Below are positions 41,178 through 48,602 of a stretch of DNA of 64,000 bases, piece by piece; within the stretch, counting starts at the first letter, position 1, and each line of letters starts with the position of its first letter. The translations under genes and the position numbers were made by a program. The notes under the pieces are model-generated. The model did no database searches. It saw only the letters and a list, made by a program, of their open reading frames with translations, and had not been told where the DNA came from. Origin of the DNA: Paracoccus sp. MA (GTDB taxonomy: Bacteria; Pseudomonadota; Alphaproteobacteria; Rhodobacterales; Rhodobacteraceae); the NCBI RefSeq assembly GCF_020990385.1, contig NZ_CP087598.1:2113001-2177000 (forward strand). The letters are read 5' to 3'.

Positions 41178-41469
41178 GCTTAAGTTCCTGCCATCCGCAC
41201 TGAAGGAGTGGAAAAAGCTCGGTGCCACGCTTCGGGAGCAGTTTCGGAAGAAGCTGGCCGAACGTCTGGAGCAGCCCCGTGTTCCTGCTGATGCGCTGCA
41301 TGGTCTGGAAGATCATTACAAGATCAAGCTCCGCAGCGCCGGCTACCGACTCGTCTATCGCGTAGAGGATGCAGAAATTACCGTCACAGTGGTCGCAGTT
41401 GGTCGTCGCGAACGAAGCGAGGTGTATAAAGCTGCAAGCGCACGGCGCGATGATCGACCCAAAAGCTGA
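41167..41469 (+). CDS. RelE/StbE-type mRNA interferase toxin
   Basis: This 100-residue protein matches the RelE/ParE fold: MTFELKFLPSALKEWKKLG at the N terminus, LRSAGYRLVYRVEDAEITVTVVAVGRRER in the middle strands, and a basic C tail. StbE/RelE toxins cleave mRNA on the ribosome. The start at 41167 lies within the antitoxin's last codons. Downstream is copy 2 of the 120-bp repeat with its terminator. Confidence 0.83.
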   Translation: MTFELKFLPSALKEWKKLGATLREQFRKKLAERLEQPRVPADALHGLEDHYKIKLRSAGYRLVYRVEDAEITVTVVAVGRRERSEVYKAASARRDDRPKS

Positions 41470-41930
41470 CGTCCATTCTGGACCTTGAGAAGCGGCAGAT
41501 AGTTTCGGGAGGATCCACGCAGGATCATCAGACCAGGCGCAGCGTGGCCGCCCCCTCGGGGCGGCTCTTTCTTTGCCCTGTTCCTGGTGTTCGCCGGCGC
41601 CGTCGCCCTGGCAAGCCAGAACGCCGGCAACGGCGCGGCGCTAAGGCCGCGCCGGGCCCGCTGCGCGGCAGAACCGTCGCGCCATCGGTCGCGTCCGGCT
41701 GCTAACCCGGCCAGCGTCAGGCGCCGGCCGGGGCCGGACCTATCCACCACCACACGGATCTTGTCATTCTACCACACTGGTCAAGGACGGCGGCCGCGCG
41801 AGCGCGGCCTTGCAAGCGGCCCGTGCCGGGCCGTCCCTGACTCAGCGTGTTCGCATGCCTGCGACCGTTCGGGGCGGCTAGAGCCTCGCAATCTTCGGTC
41901 TCATCGCTTACATTTCACAAGGAGCATCCA
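41470..41930. other. 461-bp non-coding stretch with repeat copy 2
   Basis: No convincing gene. It contains copy 2 of the direct repeat (41546-41664) and, further right, a GC-rich stretch with several small palindromes (for example CGGCCGCGCGAGCGCGGCC at 41792-41810). These could be remains of a plasmid regulatory or transfer region; I see no definite oriT. Confidence 0.5.
41546..41664 (+). repeat. 120-bp direct repeat, copy 2 (contains a terminator)
   Basis: This is the second copy of 40416-40535. Its terminator stem is 41547-41554 with 41558-41565, followed by TCTTTCTTT. It follows the StbE-like toxin gene. Both copies end genes read on the plus strand, and the membrane gene plus the toxin-antitoxin pair lie between them. 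Confidence 0.9.
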
Positions 41931-42125
41931 ATGAGCGACGCCGACATGACCACCGCCGAACAGTCCCTTGCCGATGATAAGATGCGGGCCGAGATCGCCA
42001 AGCTGATCGCGGAAACCTCGAAGATCAATGCCGAGGCCCGCTGGTATCCGCTGGCCGTCGCCACCGGCCTCGTCGGCGCCATCGCTGGCCTGACAGCCTT
42101 CATCATCAAGCTTTTCGGTCTCTGA
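41931..42125 (+). CDS. Small membrane-anchored protein (64 aa)
   Basis: This 64-residue protein has an acidic helical N part (MTTAEQSLADDKMRAEIAKLIAETSKINAEA) and one C-terminal membrane helix (LAVATGLVGAIAGLTAFIIKLF). A strong AAGGAG site precedes the ATG at 41931. The pattern of a coiled helix plus TM anchor is common in plasmid and phage accessory proteins. The function is unknown. A terminator follows at 42131. Confidence 0.65.
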   Translation: MSDADMTTAEQSLADDKMRAEIAKLIAETSKINAEARWYPLAVATGLVGAIAGLTAFIIKLFGL

Positions 42126-42300
42126 CCAATGCGGCCCCTTCGGGGGCCGCTTTAACTTCAACCGGCCGCAGCCTGGTCGTTCTCTTCCCCGCCAGTAATG
42201 CGGAATCGGCCGCGACCGAGGCGGCGCGGAACGGCCGCGGATCATCGTGCAGATCGGCCCAGGCATGGCCCGTCCAGAACGTCGCAACGTAGAGCTTCAT
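42106..42300 (-). CDS. Small hypothetical protein (64 aa)
   Basis: This protein begins MKLYVATFWTGHAWADLHDDPRPFRAASVAAD and has an Arg-rich C end. GAGGGATCAGCC before the ATG at 42300 is a usable ribosome site, and the gene lies 10 bp after vapC in the same direction, so co-transcription with vapBC is likely. It overlaps the end of the convergent 64-residue gene by 20 bp, which lowers confidence that both are real. Confidence 0.45.
   Translation of the reverse strand: MKLYVATFWTGHAWADLHDDPRPFRAASVAADSALLAGKRTTRLRPVEVKAAPEGAALVRDRKA
42131..42150 (+). terminator. Terminator after the 64-residue membrane gene
   Basis: GCGGCCCC pairs with GGGGCCGC over a TTCG loop, followed by TTTAA. It ends the 41931 message. 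Confidence 0.65.
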
Positions 42301-42310
42301 GGCTGATCCC

Positions 42311-42736
42311 TCACGCCATATCGGTTTCCGAAAAATCCCCGCCCTTGTAAAGCAAGGGCAAACGGTAGGCTTTGGCGCAGGCGTAGGACAGGGCGTCGCC
42401 CATGTTCAGCTGCGCCGGGTGGCCGACCTGCTTGCCGTAGATCGACAACGCCCGGATCGCTTCCTTCCCCATCCCCGTGGTGACGTGCATCTCTTGCGCC
42501 TCCGCCGCCTCGATGAACCCGTCCACCAGCTCGGCCGCCGCGGCAAAGTCCTCGGCTGCCGCCGGGCCCTTGCCGCGAGCCTGCACCCTCGCCCGGACCA
42601 GGGCGAGCGTCGCTTCCATCCGCACGACCGGCGAGAACCGCAGCGTGCCGCGCGAGGCCTCCATCGCTTTCAGCAACCCGGGCGCTTCCGGCTCGTTCAG
42701 CAGCACCGCAACCACCGCGCTTGCGTCCAGGAACAT
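42311..42736 (-). CDS. vapC: VapC-type PIN domain ribonuclease toxin
   Basis: This 141-residue toxin has the PIN acidic residues: Asp in MFLDASAVVAVLLNEPEAP, Glu in RMEATLALVRARV near residue 40, and Asp in LNMGDALSYACAKAYRLPLLYKGGDFSETD near 110-135. VapC enzymes cut tRNA or rRNA and are held by VapB. The start at 42736 overlaps the vapB stop as ATGA. Confidence 0.88.
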   Translation of the reverse strand: MFLDASAVVAVLLNEPEAPGLLKAMEASRGTLRFSPVVRMEATLALVRARVQARGKGPAAAEDFAAAAELVDGFIEAAEAQEMHVTTGMGKEAIRALSIYGKQVGHPAQLNMGDALSYACAKAYRLPLLYKGGDFSETDMA

Positions 42737-42981
42737 CAGTCCTCGCTCCATTGCTCGTCAAAGAACGGCTTCAGGTCTTCGCCCATGCTGACGAAACCCG
42801 CCTCGGCCGCGCGGCGCTGGATCTTCCCAACCCGATCCACAAGCCGTTCCTCGGCGGCAAGCGCCTCGATTTGCGCGGCAAGCGCCTTGCGCACCGCCTC
42901 GGATTTGTTTTTTACGCCGGTCATGGCACAGTATTTGGCGACTAGCGCGTCGATCTCATCGCCCTTGATAAGTATTGCCAT
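42736..42981 (-). CDS. vapB: VapB-type antitoxin
   Basis: This 81-residue protein begins MAILIKGDEIDALVAKYCAM and has KNKSEAVRKALAAQIEALAAEER, the pattern of the type II VapB ribbon-helix proteins (PSK operon Rv0623-like). Its acidic, Phe/Trp-ending tail (FFDEQWSED) fits toxin binding. ATG at 42981 has AGGA eight bases upstream; a GTG at 42996 is less likely. The AT-rich sequence just upstream probably holds its own operator. Confidence 0.85.
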   Translation of the reverse strand: MAILIKGDEIDALVAKYCAMTGVKNKSEAVRKALAAQIEALAAEERLVDRVGKIQRRAAEAGFVSMGEDLKPFFDEQWSED

Positions 42982-42997
42982 TTGTCTATCCTGCACA

Positions 42998-43036
42998 GTA
43001 TATCTTATATATATAATTAGGTATATACTTTTGCAA
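42998..43036 (-). promoter_or_regulatory. AT-rich promoter/operator of vapBC
   Basis: On the minus strand this reads AGTATATAC, then an AT-only spacer, then GATATACT, an imperfect inverted repeat just before vapB. Its near absence of G+C in a GC-rich genome, and its position, fit a promoter bound by the VapBC complex. Confidence 0.6.
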
Positions 43037-43126
43037 GGAGGATGAATTTCGATACATGGCCGCCGTCGATCCCAGAGGCGGCGTCGCTGCAGGCATCGGT
43101 GTCGACGAGGCTGCGCCAGTCGCTCT

Positions 43127-43279
43127 TCATGTCCCGAACAAATGAGGATCGGTGAGATTATGGAATTTTATCAAAAAGATCCCAATCGCCAGCCCCAGGG
43201 TGACCAGGACCAGCGGGGCGGTCAGCAAAAGCAGGACCAGAACCGTGAAAATCGGGGCCAGCGCGGCTGACCCGATCAT
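43127..43279 (-). CDS. Possible 50-residue single-helix membrane protein
   Basis: The frame from 43279 reads MIGSAALAPIFTVLVLLLLTA, then VLVTLGLAIGIFLIKFHNL, two close hydrophobic stretches. There is no good ribosome site and no recognised family. A longer start at 43360 is possible. Given the small size I rate it as tentative. Confidence 0.3.
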   Translation of the reverse strand: MIGSAALAPIFTVLVLLLLTAPLVLVTLGLAIGIFLIKFHNLTDPHLFGT

Positions 43280-43382
43280 GCGGTGACCGCCAAGGTCACC
43301 GCACCGGGACAGTTGCTCAGCACGGAATCCGCAACGCCCTGCCATCCCCCGCGTCGGCAACCAGCACCCGGCGGCTGAACCG

Positions 43383-44432
43383 GGCTCTGTTGCATAACTC
43401 AGGTGATGGGCGCGGTTACCCCCTCCCCGGACAGACTTATCCTACAGCTTCCGTGACCGGGATGCCGAGCGCGGTGTAGCCGTTCAGGACGGCGATGCGG
43501 ATCTGGAACTCGGCGACCTGACGGTCGAAGTCCCTTGCCATGAGCCGCTGGCCCAGCAGTTTGACACAATGCATCTTCGTCTCGATGCGGCTCCGGCGGT
43601 GGTATCCACTCCATCGTCGCCACAGGGTGCGGCCGAGATACCTGGACGCCCGGAGGGCCTCGTTGCGCGCGACGGCTCCAGCGGTGATGGTCTTCCAGGT
43701 CTTCGCGTTCCTGCGCGGTGGGATGACGGCATGGGCTCCGCGATCTGCAATCGCATCGTGGCACTTGCGCGTGTCGTAGGCGCCATCTGCCGTGACGCTA
43801 CCGATTTCCTGGTCCTCCGGGATCTGGTCGAGAAGGTCAGGTAGGATCGGCGCATCGCCGACGTTGCTCCCGGTGATCTCGACAGCCCGGATCTCTAGCG
43901 TTTCCTCGTCGATCCCAAGGTGGATCTTGCGCCAGACCCGCCGTTTGGGGCCACCATGCTTGCGAGCGTGCCACTCGCCTTCGCCCTCGACCTTGATTCC
44001 TGTGCTGTCGATCAGCAGGTGCAGCGGCCCTTTGGAGCCGCGATACGGGATGTTCACAGCCAAGGTCTTCTGGCGGCGGGACAGTGTGCTGAAGTCAGGC
44101 ACCGTCCCGTCGAGGCCAACCAGACGCAGCAGGCTCTCGACGAACCCGGTCGTCTGCCGGAGCGCCATGCCGAATAGCACCTTCATCGTCAGGCAGCTCT
44201 GAATGGCAGTATCGCTGTAGGTCTGCTGGCGGCCACGCCTCCCCGTCGGCACGGCATCCCAGCTCATCTCGGGGTCGAACCAGATCGTCAGCGAGCCCCG
44301 GCGCTTGAGCGCTTCATTGTAGGCTGGCCAGTTTCTGGTCCTGTAGGTTGGCGGTGTGGGTCTGCTCATACATCACAGCTACCACCCTGGATTCACGATC
44401 TGAATCCCTGACGGGATTTGTGCAACAGAGCC
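43383..44432 (-). mobile_element. IS5-family (IS903-like) insertion sequence
   Basis: The 1050-bp element has inverted ends: GGCTCTGTTGCATAACTC at the left and, read inward from the right, GGCTCTGTTGCACAAATC. One transposase gene fills it. The 9-bp flanks (GCTGAACCG and GAGGTGAAA) do not match, so there is no target duplication; the element may have recombined with another copy or had a flank deleted. Confidence 0.88.
43437..44369 (-). CDS. IS903-type transposase
   Basis: This 310-residue DDE transposase shows RTRNWPAYNEALKRRGSLTIW at its N terminus, the first Asp in HLLIDSTGIKVEGEGEW near residue 120, the second in SVTADGAYDTRKCH near 195, and the Glu in HRRSRIETKMHCVKLLGQRL near 260. The reading frame is uninterrupted and complete, so it could be active. 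Confidence 0.92.
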   Translation of the reverse strand: MSRPTPPTYRTRNWPAYNEALKRRGSLTIWFDPEMSWDAVPTGRRGRQQTYSDTAIQSCLTMKVLFGMALRQTTGFVESLLRLVGLDGTVPDFSTLSRRQKTLAVNIPYRGSKGPLHLLIDSTGIKVEGEGEWHARKHGGPKRRVWRKIHLGIDEETLEIRAVEITGSNVGDAPILPDLLDQIPEDQEIGSVTADGAYDTRKCHDAIADRGAHAVIPPRRNAKTWKTITAGAVARNEALRASRYLGRTLWRRWSGYHRRSRIETKMHCVKLLGQRLMARDFDRQVAEFQIRIAVLNGYTALGIPVTEAVG

Positions 44433-44840
44433 GAGGTGAAAGATCGATTCCGCATCGTTGACCGCGAGATTGCTGACCTCTGCACTTAGATGCCTTAGTA
44501 ACTTACGTGCAGCTCTAAATCATCACTCGACGGAGTCAGCTTCTGCGTTCATGGATTCGTTGAACCGTACGGTCTCCACGGCCCAAAAGAGGTCGTTCGT
44601 ACTGGCCGCAGCCCGCCCTTATCACCGATCTGAGAGCAGAGGCGCCGCGCAGCAGACGAACCAGCGCCCATTATGAGCGCTTGATTGCGCTGCTGTATCG
44701 CGAGGCACCCTACCGCCGTCAACGCCGATAGTAGTACTCAATCGAGCTCCCTGAGCACTCGCAGGGTTCGCGCAGCACTATGCTGATAGATTCCAATGCC
44801 TTGGGGAAAGACGGGCCTCTTCAAGAGGCAACTTCCGCGA
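44433..44840. other. Intergenic remnant between the IS903-like element and tRNA-Pro
   Basis: No clear gene. One frame (about 44558-44731) looks protein-like, with YWPQPALITDLRAEAPRSRR and HYERLIALLYREAPYRRQRR before a stop, but it lacks a start and ribosome site. It may be the C-terminal scrap of a gene. Composition is less GC-rich than the surroundings. Confidence 0.45.
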
Positions 44841-44842
44841 TC

Positions 44843-44864
44843 AAAAAGGCAGAACTATCTGCCT
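44843..44864 (-). terminator. Terminator of tRNA-Pro
   Basis: On the minus strand the AGGCAGA/TCTGCCT stem (44858-44864 with 44847-44853) is followed by TTTTT, 17 bases beyond the tRNA 3' end. The native chromosome therefore extends at least to here. Confidence 0.85.
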
Positions 44865-44880
44865 CTGATCAAGCGAAAAC

Positions 44881-44957
44881 TGGTCGGAGCGAGAGGATTC
44901 GAACCTCCGACCCCCTGCTCCCGAAGCAGGTGCGCTACCAGGCTGCGCTACGCTCCG
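44881..44957 (-). tRNA. tRNA-Pro (anticodon CGG), CCA encoded
   Basis: The minus strand gives a 77-nt cloverleaf. Acceptor CGGAGCG pairs with CGCTCCG, the D arm follows GTAGCGCAGCCTGGTAGCGC, the anticodon loop is TTCGGGA between CCTGC and GCAGG, and the T loop is GGTTCGAATCC. ACCA is encoded at 44881-44884. Its 3' end faces the accessory region, the usual orientation for an integration site, but I found no second copy of its 3' end as an att repeat. Confidence 0.95.
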
Positions 44958-45033
44958 ACCGTGTGGGGCAGGTAGCCCCTGGGACGGCGGAATGCAAGGG
45001 GGAATCTTGCGGTTCAGCCCCAGAAAAACCGCC

Positions 45034-45987
45034 TCAGCCCCGCTCGCGCAGCAGGCGCTGCAGCAGGCTCCAGCGCGGCGCGGTCACCGCATCGCTGCCA
45101 AAGCGCGCCCGCGTCGCCGGGCGCAGCCGCGACGCGCCCAGCCGCTCGCGCATCAGGATGTAGAGGCCCGAGCCCATGATCAGCCCCGCCCCCAGCACCG
45201 TCGGCCCGTCCGGGCGCTCTCCGAACAGGAACCAGCCATAGGCCACCGCCCAGAGCATCTGCGAATATTGCATCGGCGCGACATTGGCCGCCTCGCCGGC
45301 CTGATAGGCCAGGATCAGCAGGAAGCCCGCCGCAAGGCCCAGGGCCGCGATCACCCCGGTCAGCGCCAGGTCCCCCAGCTCCATCGGGCGATAGGCGAAG
45401 CCCAGCGAGGCGCCGGTCAGCAGGAAATTCCCGATCATCGGCCAAAGCAGCAGGATCACCGTCCGCTCGGACCGGCCCAGCTTGCGCACGGCGATGGCGG
45501 AAAGCGCCGTCGCCGTCGCCCCCATCAAGGCCGCCAGATGGCCGAGGCCCAGGGGGGTCGCGCCGGGTCGCAGCACGATCAGCACCCCGCAAAGCCCGGC
45601 GCAGACCGCCAGCCAGCGGTGCAGCCCGACCTTTTCGCCCAGAAGCGGCACCGACAGCACAGTGACGATCAGCGGCGCGGCGAAAAGGATGGAATAGACC
45701 TGCGCCAGGGGCAGCACGGAAAAGGCGTAGAACCCCCCGACCCCCGAGGCGACGATGCAAAGCGAACGCAGCCCGACCCAGAACGGGTTGCGCGGCCGCA
45801 ATGTGCCATGCGTCGGATCGCGCAGCAGCAGCACCGCCAGCGGCGGAAAGGACAGCAGCGCCGAGAAGAACAGGATCTGCAGCGCCGGGTAGCTCTCGCC
45901 CAGCAGCTTGATGATCACGTCATGGGTGGAATAGAGCCCCATGGACAGAAGGGCGAGCAGCGCGCCCTTGATATTGCCCGCCGTCAT
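45034..45987 (-). CDS. EamA/DMT family transporter
   Basis: This 317-residue protein has ten predicted helices in two EamA repeats: KGALLALLSMGLYSTHDVIIKLLGESYPALQILFF at the first and GHLAALMGATATALSAIAVRKLG at the second. VSVPLLGEKVGLHRWLAV and FLFGERPDGPTVLGAGLIMG are the two EKv-type ends. The family exports amino acids, nucleosides or drugs; the substrate cannot be told. The C terminus is a basic tail (SRLRPATRARFG). Confidence 0.86.
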   Translation of the reverse strand: MTAGNIKGALLALLSMGLYSTHDVIIKLLGESYPALQILFFSALLSFPPLAVLLLRDPTHGTLRPRNPFWVGLRSLCIVASGVGGFYAFSVLPLAQVYSILFAAPLIVTVLSVPLLGEKVGLHRWLAVCAGLCGVLIVLRPGATPLGLGHLAALMGATATALSAIAVRKLGRSERTVILLLWPMIGNFLLTGASLGFAYRPMELGDLALTGVIAALGLAAGFLLILAYQAGEAANVAPMQYSQMLWAVAYGWFLFGERPDGPTVLGAGLIMGSGLYILMRERLGASRLRPATRARFGSDAVTAPRWSLLQRLLRERG

Positions 45988-46047
45988 GCGCCCCTCCGAC
46001 GCTCCGCGATGGGGCCGCGCCTGCCCGGGACAGGCGCGGCCGGCCGA

Positions 46048-47166
46048 TTACAGCGCCGAAAGCGCCGCGACGATATGGTCGCCCATCTCGGCGGTCGAGA
46101 CCGGCTTGCCGCCCTCGGCACCCATCAGGTCGCCGGTGCGCAGGCCGTCGGCCAGCACCTTCTCGACGGCCTTTTCCAGCAGGTCGGCCTCGGCGCCCAG
46201 ATCGAAGGAATAGCGCAGGCACATGGCGAAGCTCAGGATGCAGGCGATCGGGTTGGCCTTGCCCTGCCCGGCGATGTCGGGGGCCGAACCGTGCACCGGC
46301 TCGTAAAGCGCCTTGGGCCGGCCGTTCGCCATCGGCGCGCCAAGGCTGGCCGAGGGCAGCATGCCCAGGCTGCCGGTCAGCATCGCCGCCGCATCCGACA
46401 GGATGTCGCCGAACAGGTTGTCGGTCACGATCACGTCGAACTGGCGCGGATTGCGCACCAGCTGCATGGCGCCGTTGTCGGCATACATGTGCGACAGCTC
46501 GACATCGGGATATTCGTTGTCATGGACCCATTGCACCTCCTCGCGCCAGAGGATGCCGGATTCCATCACATTGGCCTTTTCCATCGAGCAGACGCGGCCA
46601 GCGCGCTTGCGGGCCAGTTCGAAGGCCGAGCGCGCGACGCGGCGGATCTCTCCGCTGGTGTAACGCTGGGTATTCACGCCAACGCGGCCGCCCTCGTTGC
46701 CAGGGGTGTCGTCGTCGGAAATGCCGCGTGGCTCGCCGAAATAGACGCCAGAGGTCAGCTCGCGCACGATCAGGATGTCGAGCCCGGCCACCACCTCGCG
46801 CTTGAGCGAGCTGAAATCCGCCAGCGCGTCGAAGCATTGGGCCGGGCGCAGGTTGGCGAACAGGTCCATCTCCTTGCGCAGGCGCAGCAGGCCGCGCTCG
46901 GGCTTCACCGAGAAGTCGAGGTCGTCGTATTTCGGCCCGCCAACGGCACCCAGCAGCACCGCATCGACCGCCTGCGCCTTTGCCATGGTCTCGTCCGCCA
47001 GGGGCTTGCCGTGCTTGTCATAGGCTGCGCCGCCGACCAGATCCTCGCTGACGTCGAAGGACAGGGCGCGGTTCTTCTCGAACCAGCCGATGACCTTGCG
47101 CACCTCGGCCATGACCTCGGGGCCGATGCCGTCGCCGGGCAGGATCAGCAGGGAATAGGTCGTCAT
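46048..47166 (-). CDS. leuB: 3-isopropylmalate dehydrogenase
   Basis: LeuB oxidises and decarboxylates 3-isopropylmalate in leucine synthesis. The 372-residue protein has [17 protein letters not shown] at the N terminus, [11 protein letters not shown] near residue 75, [23 protein letters not shown] near 140, and the metal/substrate residues in [27 protein letters not shown] near 250. [21 protein letters not shown] follows. I chose the ATG at 47166, which has GAGG nine bases upstream. leuCD are not in the window. Confidence 0.96.
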   Translation of the reverse strand: MTTYSLLILPGDGIGPEVMAEVRKVIGWFEKNRALSFDVSEDLVGGAAYDKHGKPLADETMAKAQAVDAVLLGAVGGPKYDDLDFSVKPERGLLRLRKEMDLFANLRPAQCFDALADFSSLKREVVAGLDILIVRELTSGVYFGEPRGISDDDTPGNEGGRVGVNTQRYTSGEIRRVARSAFELARKRAGRVCSMEKANVMESGILWREEVQWVHDNEYPDVELSHMYADNGAMQLVRNPRQFDVIVTDNLFGDILSDAAAMLTGSLGMLPSASLGAPMANGRPKALYEPVHGSAPDIAGQGKANPIACILSFAMCLRYSFDLGAEADLLEKAVEKVLADGLRTGDLMGAEGGKPVSTAEMGDHIVAALSAL

Positions 47167-47320
47167 CGCAGGCATCCTCTATGCTTCTGGCACTTGGCGA
47201 CCCGCCTAGCCTTGCGGCTCCGCTGCGTCAAGTTCACGGCGAATTGGGTTGCGCCGGCTGGGCGGATCGGGCGGGATGGGCGGGCAAACCGAACGCCCAG
47301 AACAAGCAAGGGAGCAATCC

Positions 47321-47722
47321 ATGAAGGCACTCGCGGCTCTGGCCGGCACGCTGGTCCTGGTGTCAGGCGCGGCGCTGGCGGACGGCGGCATCACCGTCAG
47401 GCTTCCCGATGTCTCGGGCCTGTCCGAGGCCGAGGCAAAGTCGCTGATCGCGGACCTGGCGAATGTGAACGTCATCACCTCGAACTGCCCGGATTACCCG
47501 ATCACGGACGGGGAATGGACGCTGATCACCGGCACGGGCGATCTGCTGGCGGCGAAACTGGGTCTGGACGCCTCGGCCTATGACCGGACCTATTACGGGC
47601 CGGCCTTCAAGCTTCTGGACGATCCGGGCGCCTGCGACCGCATCGGGCCGACGGCGAAGCCGCTGATCCAGCGGCTGGTCGGCATGGGCGGCGGCACGAC
47701 GCCGCTGACGCAATCGCAATAA
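47321..47722 (+). CDS. Secreted hypothetical protein (133 aa)
   Basis: This protein has a signal peptide (MKALAALAGTLVLVSGAALA) and a mature part of about 113 residues with two cysteines (SNCPDYP and GACDRIG). Conserved-looking blocks include LPDVSGLSEAEAKSLIADLANVNVI and YYGPAFKLLDDPGACD. I recognise no family with a function. AAGGGAG lies upstream of the ATG. A long inverted repeat follows at 47724-47779. Confidence 0.65.
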   Translation: MKALAALAGTLVLVSGAALADGGITVRLPDVSGLSEAEAKSLIADLANVNVITSNCPDYPITDGEWTLITGTGDLLAAKLGLDASAYDRTYYGPAFKLLDDPGACDRIGPTAKPLIQRLVGMGGGTTPLTQSQ

Positions 47723-47723
47723 A

Positions 47724-47779
47724 GCCGCGGCGTGGCCGCGCAATCGCGCGTCGCACCTTGCCCGCGCCCACGCCGCGGC
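47724..47779 (+). terminator. Long hairpin after the secreted 133-residue gene
   Basis: GCCGCGGCGTGG (47724-47735) pairs with CCACGCCGCGGC (47768-47779) over 32 nt. There is no T-run. It ends 13 bp before the next gene's ATG, so it could also affect translation of that gene. Confidence 0.4.
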
Positions 47780-47792
47780 CTAGCCTGCGGCC

Positions 47793-48602
47793 ATGACCGC
47801 CGATCCGACCTTCAGGGGATTCGCGCTGGATGCCGAGACGGCGCTGGCGCTTCTGCAATGGCAGGCCGAGCTGGGCGCGGACGAGCCCTGCCTCGACGCG
47901 CCGCTCGACCGCTATGTCATGCCCGAGCGGGCCGAGCCGCCCCCCGCCCCGCCGCCGGCCGCCGCCCCGGCACCGCGCGACGAGGCCAGGGACGCGGCCG
48001 AGGACCTGGTCGCCCGCGCCGAGGCCATGGCGACCGCCGCGACGTCCCTGGACGAACTTGCCGCCGCGCAGGAAGCCTTCGACGGGATCGAGCTGAAGAA
48101 GGGCGCGCGCAATTTCTGCTTCTGCGACGGCAATCCGGCGGCGCGCGTCATGATCATCGGCGAGGCCCCGGGCGAGGAGGAGGACCGCCAGGGCCGCCCC
48201 TTCGTCGGCCGCGCGGGCCAGCTTCTGGACCTGATGTTCGACGCCATCGGCCTGTCGCGCAAGGCGGTGGATGCGGAACGCGCGCTCTATATCACCAATG
48301 TGCTGACCTGGCGCCCGCCGGGCAACCGCCGCCCCGAGCCGGCCGAGATCGCCATGATGCTGCCCTTCCTGCGCCGTCATGTGGAGCTGGTCCAGCCCCA
48401 GCTGCTGGTGCTGATGGGCAACACGCCCTGCATCGCGGCGCTAAACCAGCAGGGCATCCTGAAGCTGCGCGGCACCTGGACGACCGCCTTCGGCCTGCCG
48501 GCGCTGCCGATGGCGCATCCAGCCTATCTGCTGCGCACGCCGCTGGCCAAGCGCGATGCCTGGGCCGACCTGCTGTCGCTGGCAGCCCGGCTCGACGGCT
48601 AG
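47793..48602 (+). CDS. Uracil-DNA glycosylase, family 4-like
   Basis: The 269-residue protein has the UDG active-site motif [27 protein letters not shown] near residue 125, [20 protein letters not shown] near 168, and the second motif [16 protein letters not shown] near 245. It removes uracil from DNA to start base excision repair. Family 4 enzymes carry a 4Fe-4S cluster; here the expected CxxC before motif 1 is replaced by [13 protein letters not shown], with only a CxC at that position, so cluster binding is doubtful. The N-terminal 70 residues are Pro/Ala-rich. Its stop overlaps that of the convergent gene. Confidence 0.85.
   Translation: MTADPTFRGFALDAETALALLQWQAELGADEPCLDAPLDRYVMPERAEPPPAPPPAAAPAPRDEARDAAEDLVARAEAMATAATSLDELAAAQEAFDGIELKKGARNFCFCDGNPAARVMIIGEAPGEEEDRQGRPFVGRAGQLLDLMFDAIGLSRKAVDAERALYITNVLTWRPPGNRRPEPAEIAMMLPFLRRHVELVQPQLLVLMGNTPCIAALNQQGILKLRGTWTTAFGLPALPMAHPAYLLRTPLAKRDAWADLLSLAARLDG

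Noticed and set aside
40416..41664. The two 120-bp copies as a CRISPR-like array
   Set aside because: Only two long copies 1.13 kb apart with genes between them; no short regular repeats and spacers occur anywhere in the window.
44881..44957. tRNA-Pro 3' end as an att site with a matching direct repeat at the other island edge
   Set aside because: I searched around 24.6, 27.9 and 38.7 kb by eye and found no copy of the tRNA 3' sequence, so integrase-type insertion is not supported.
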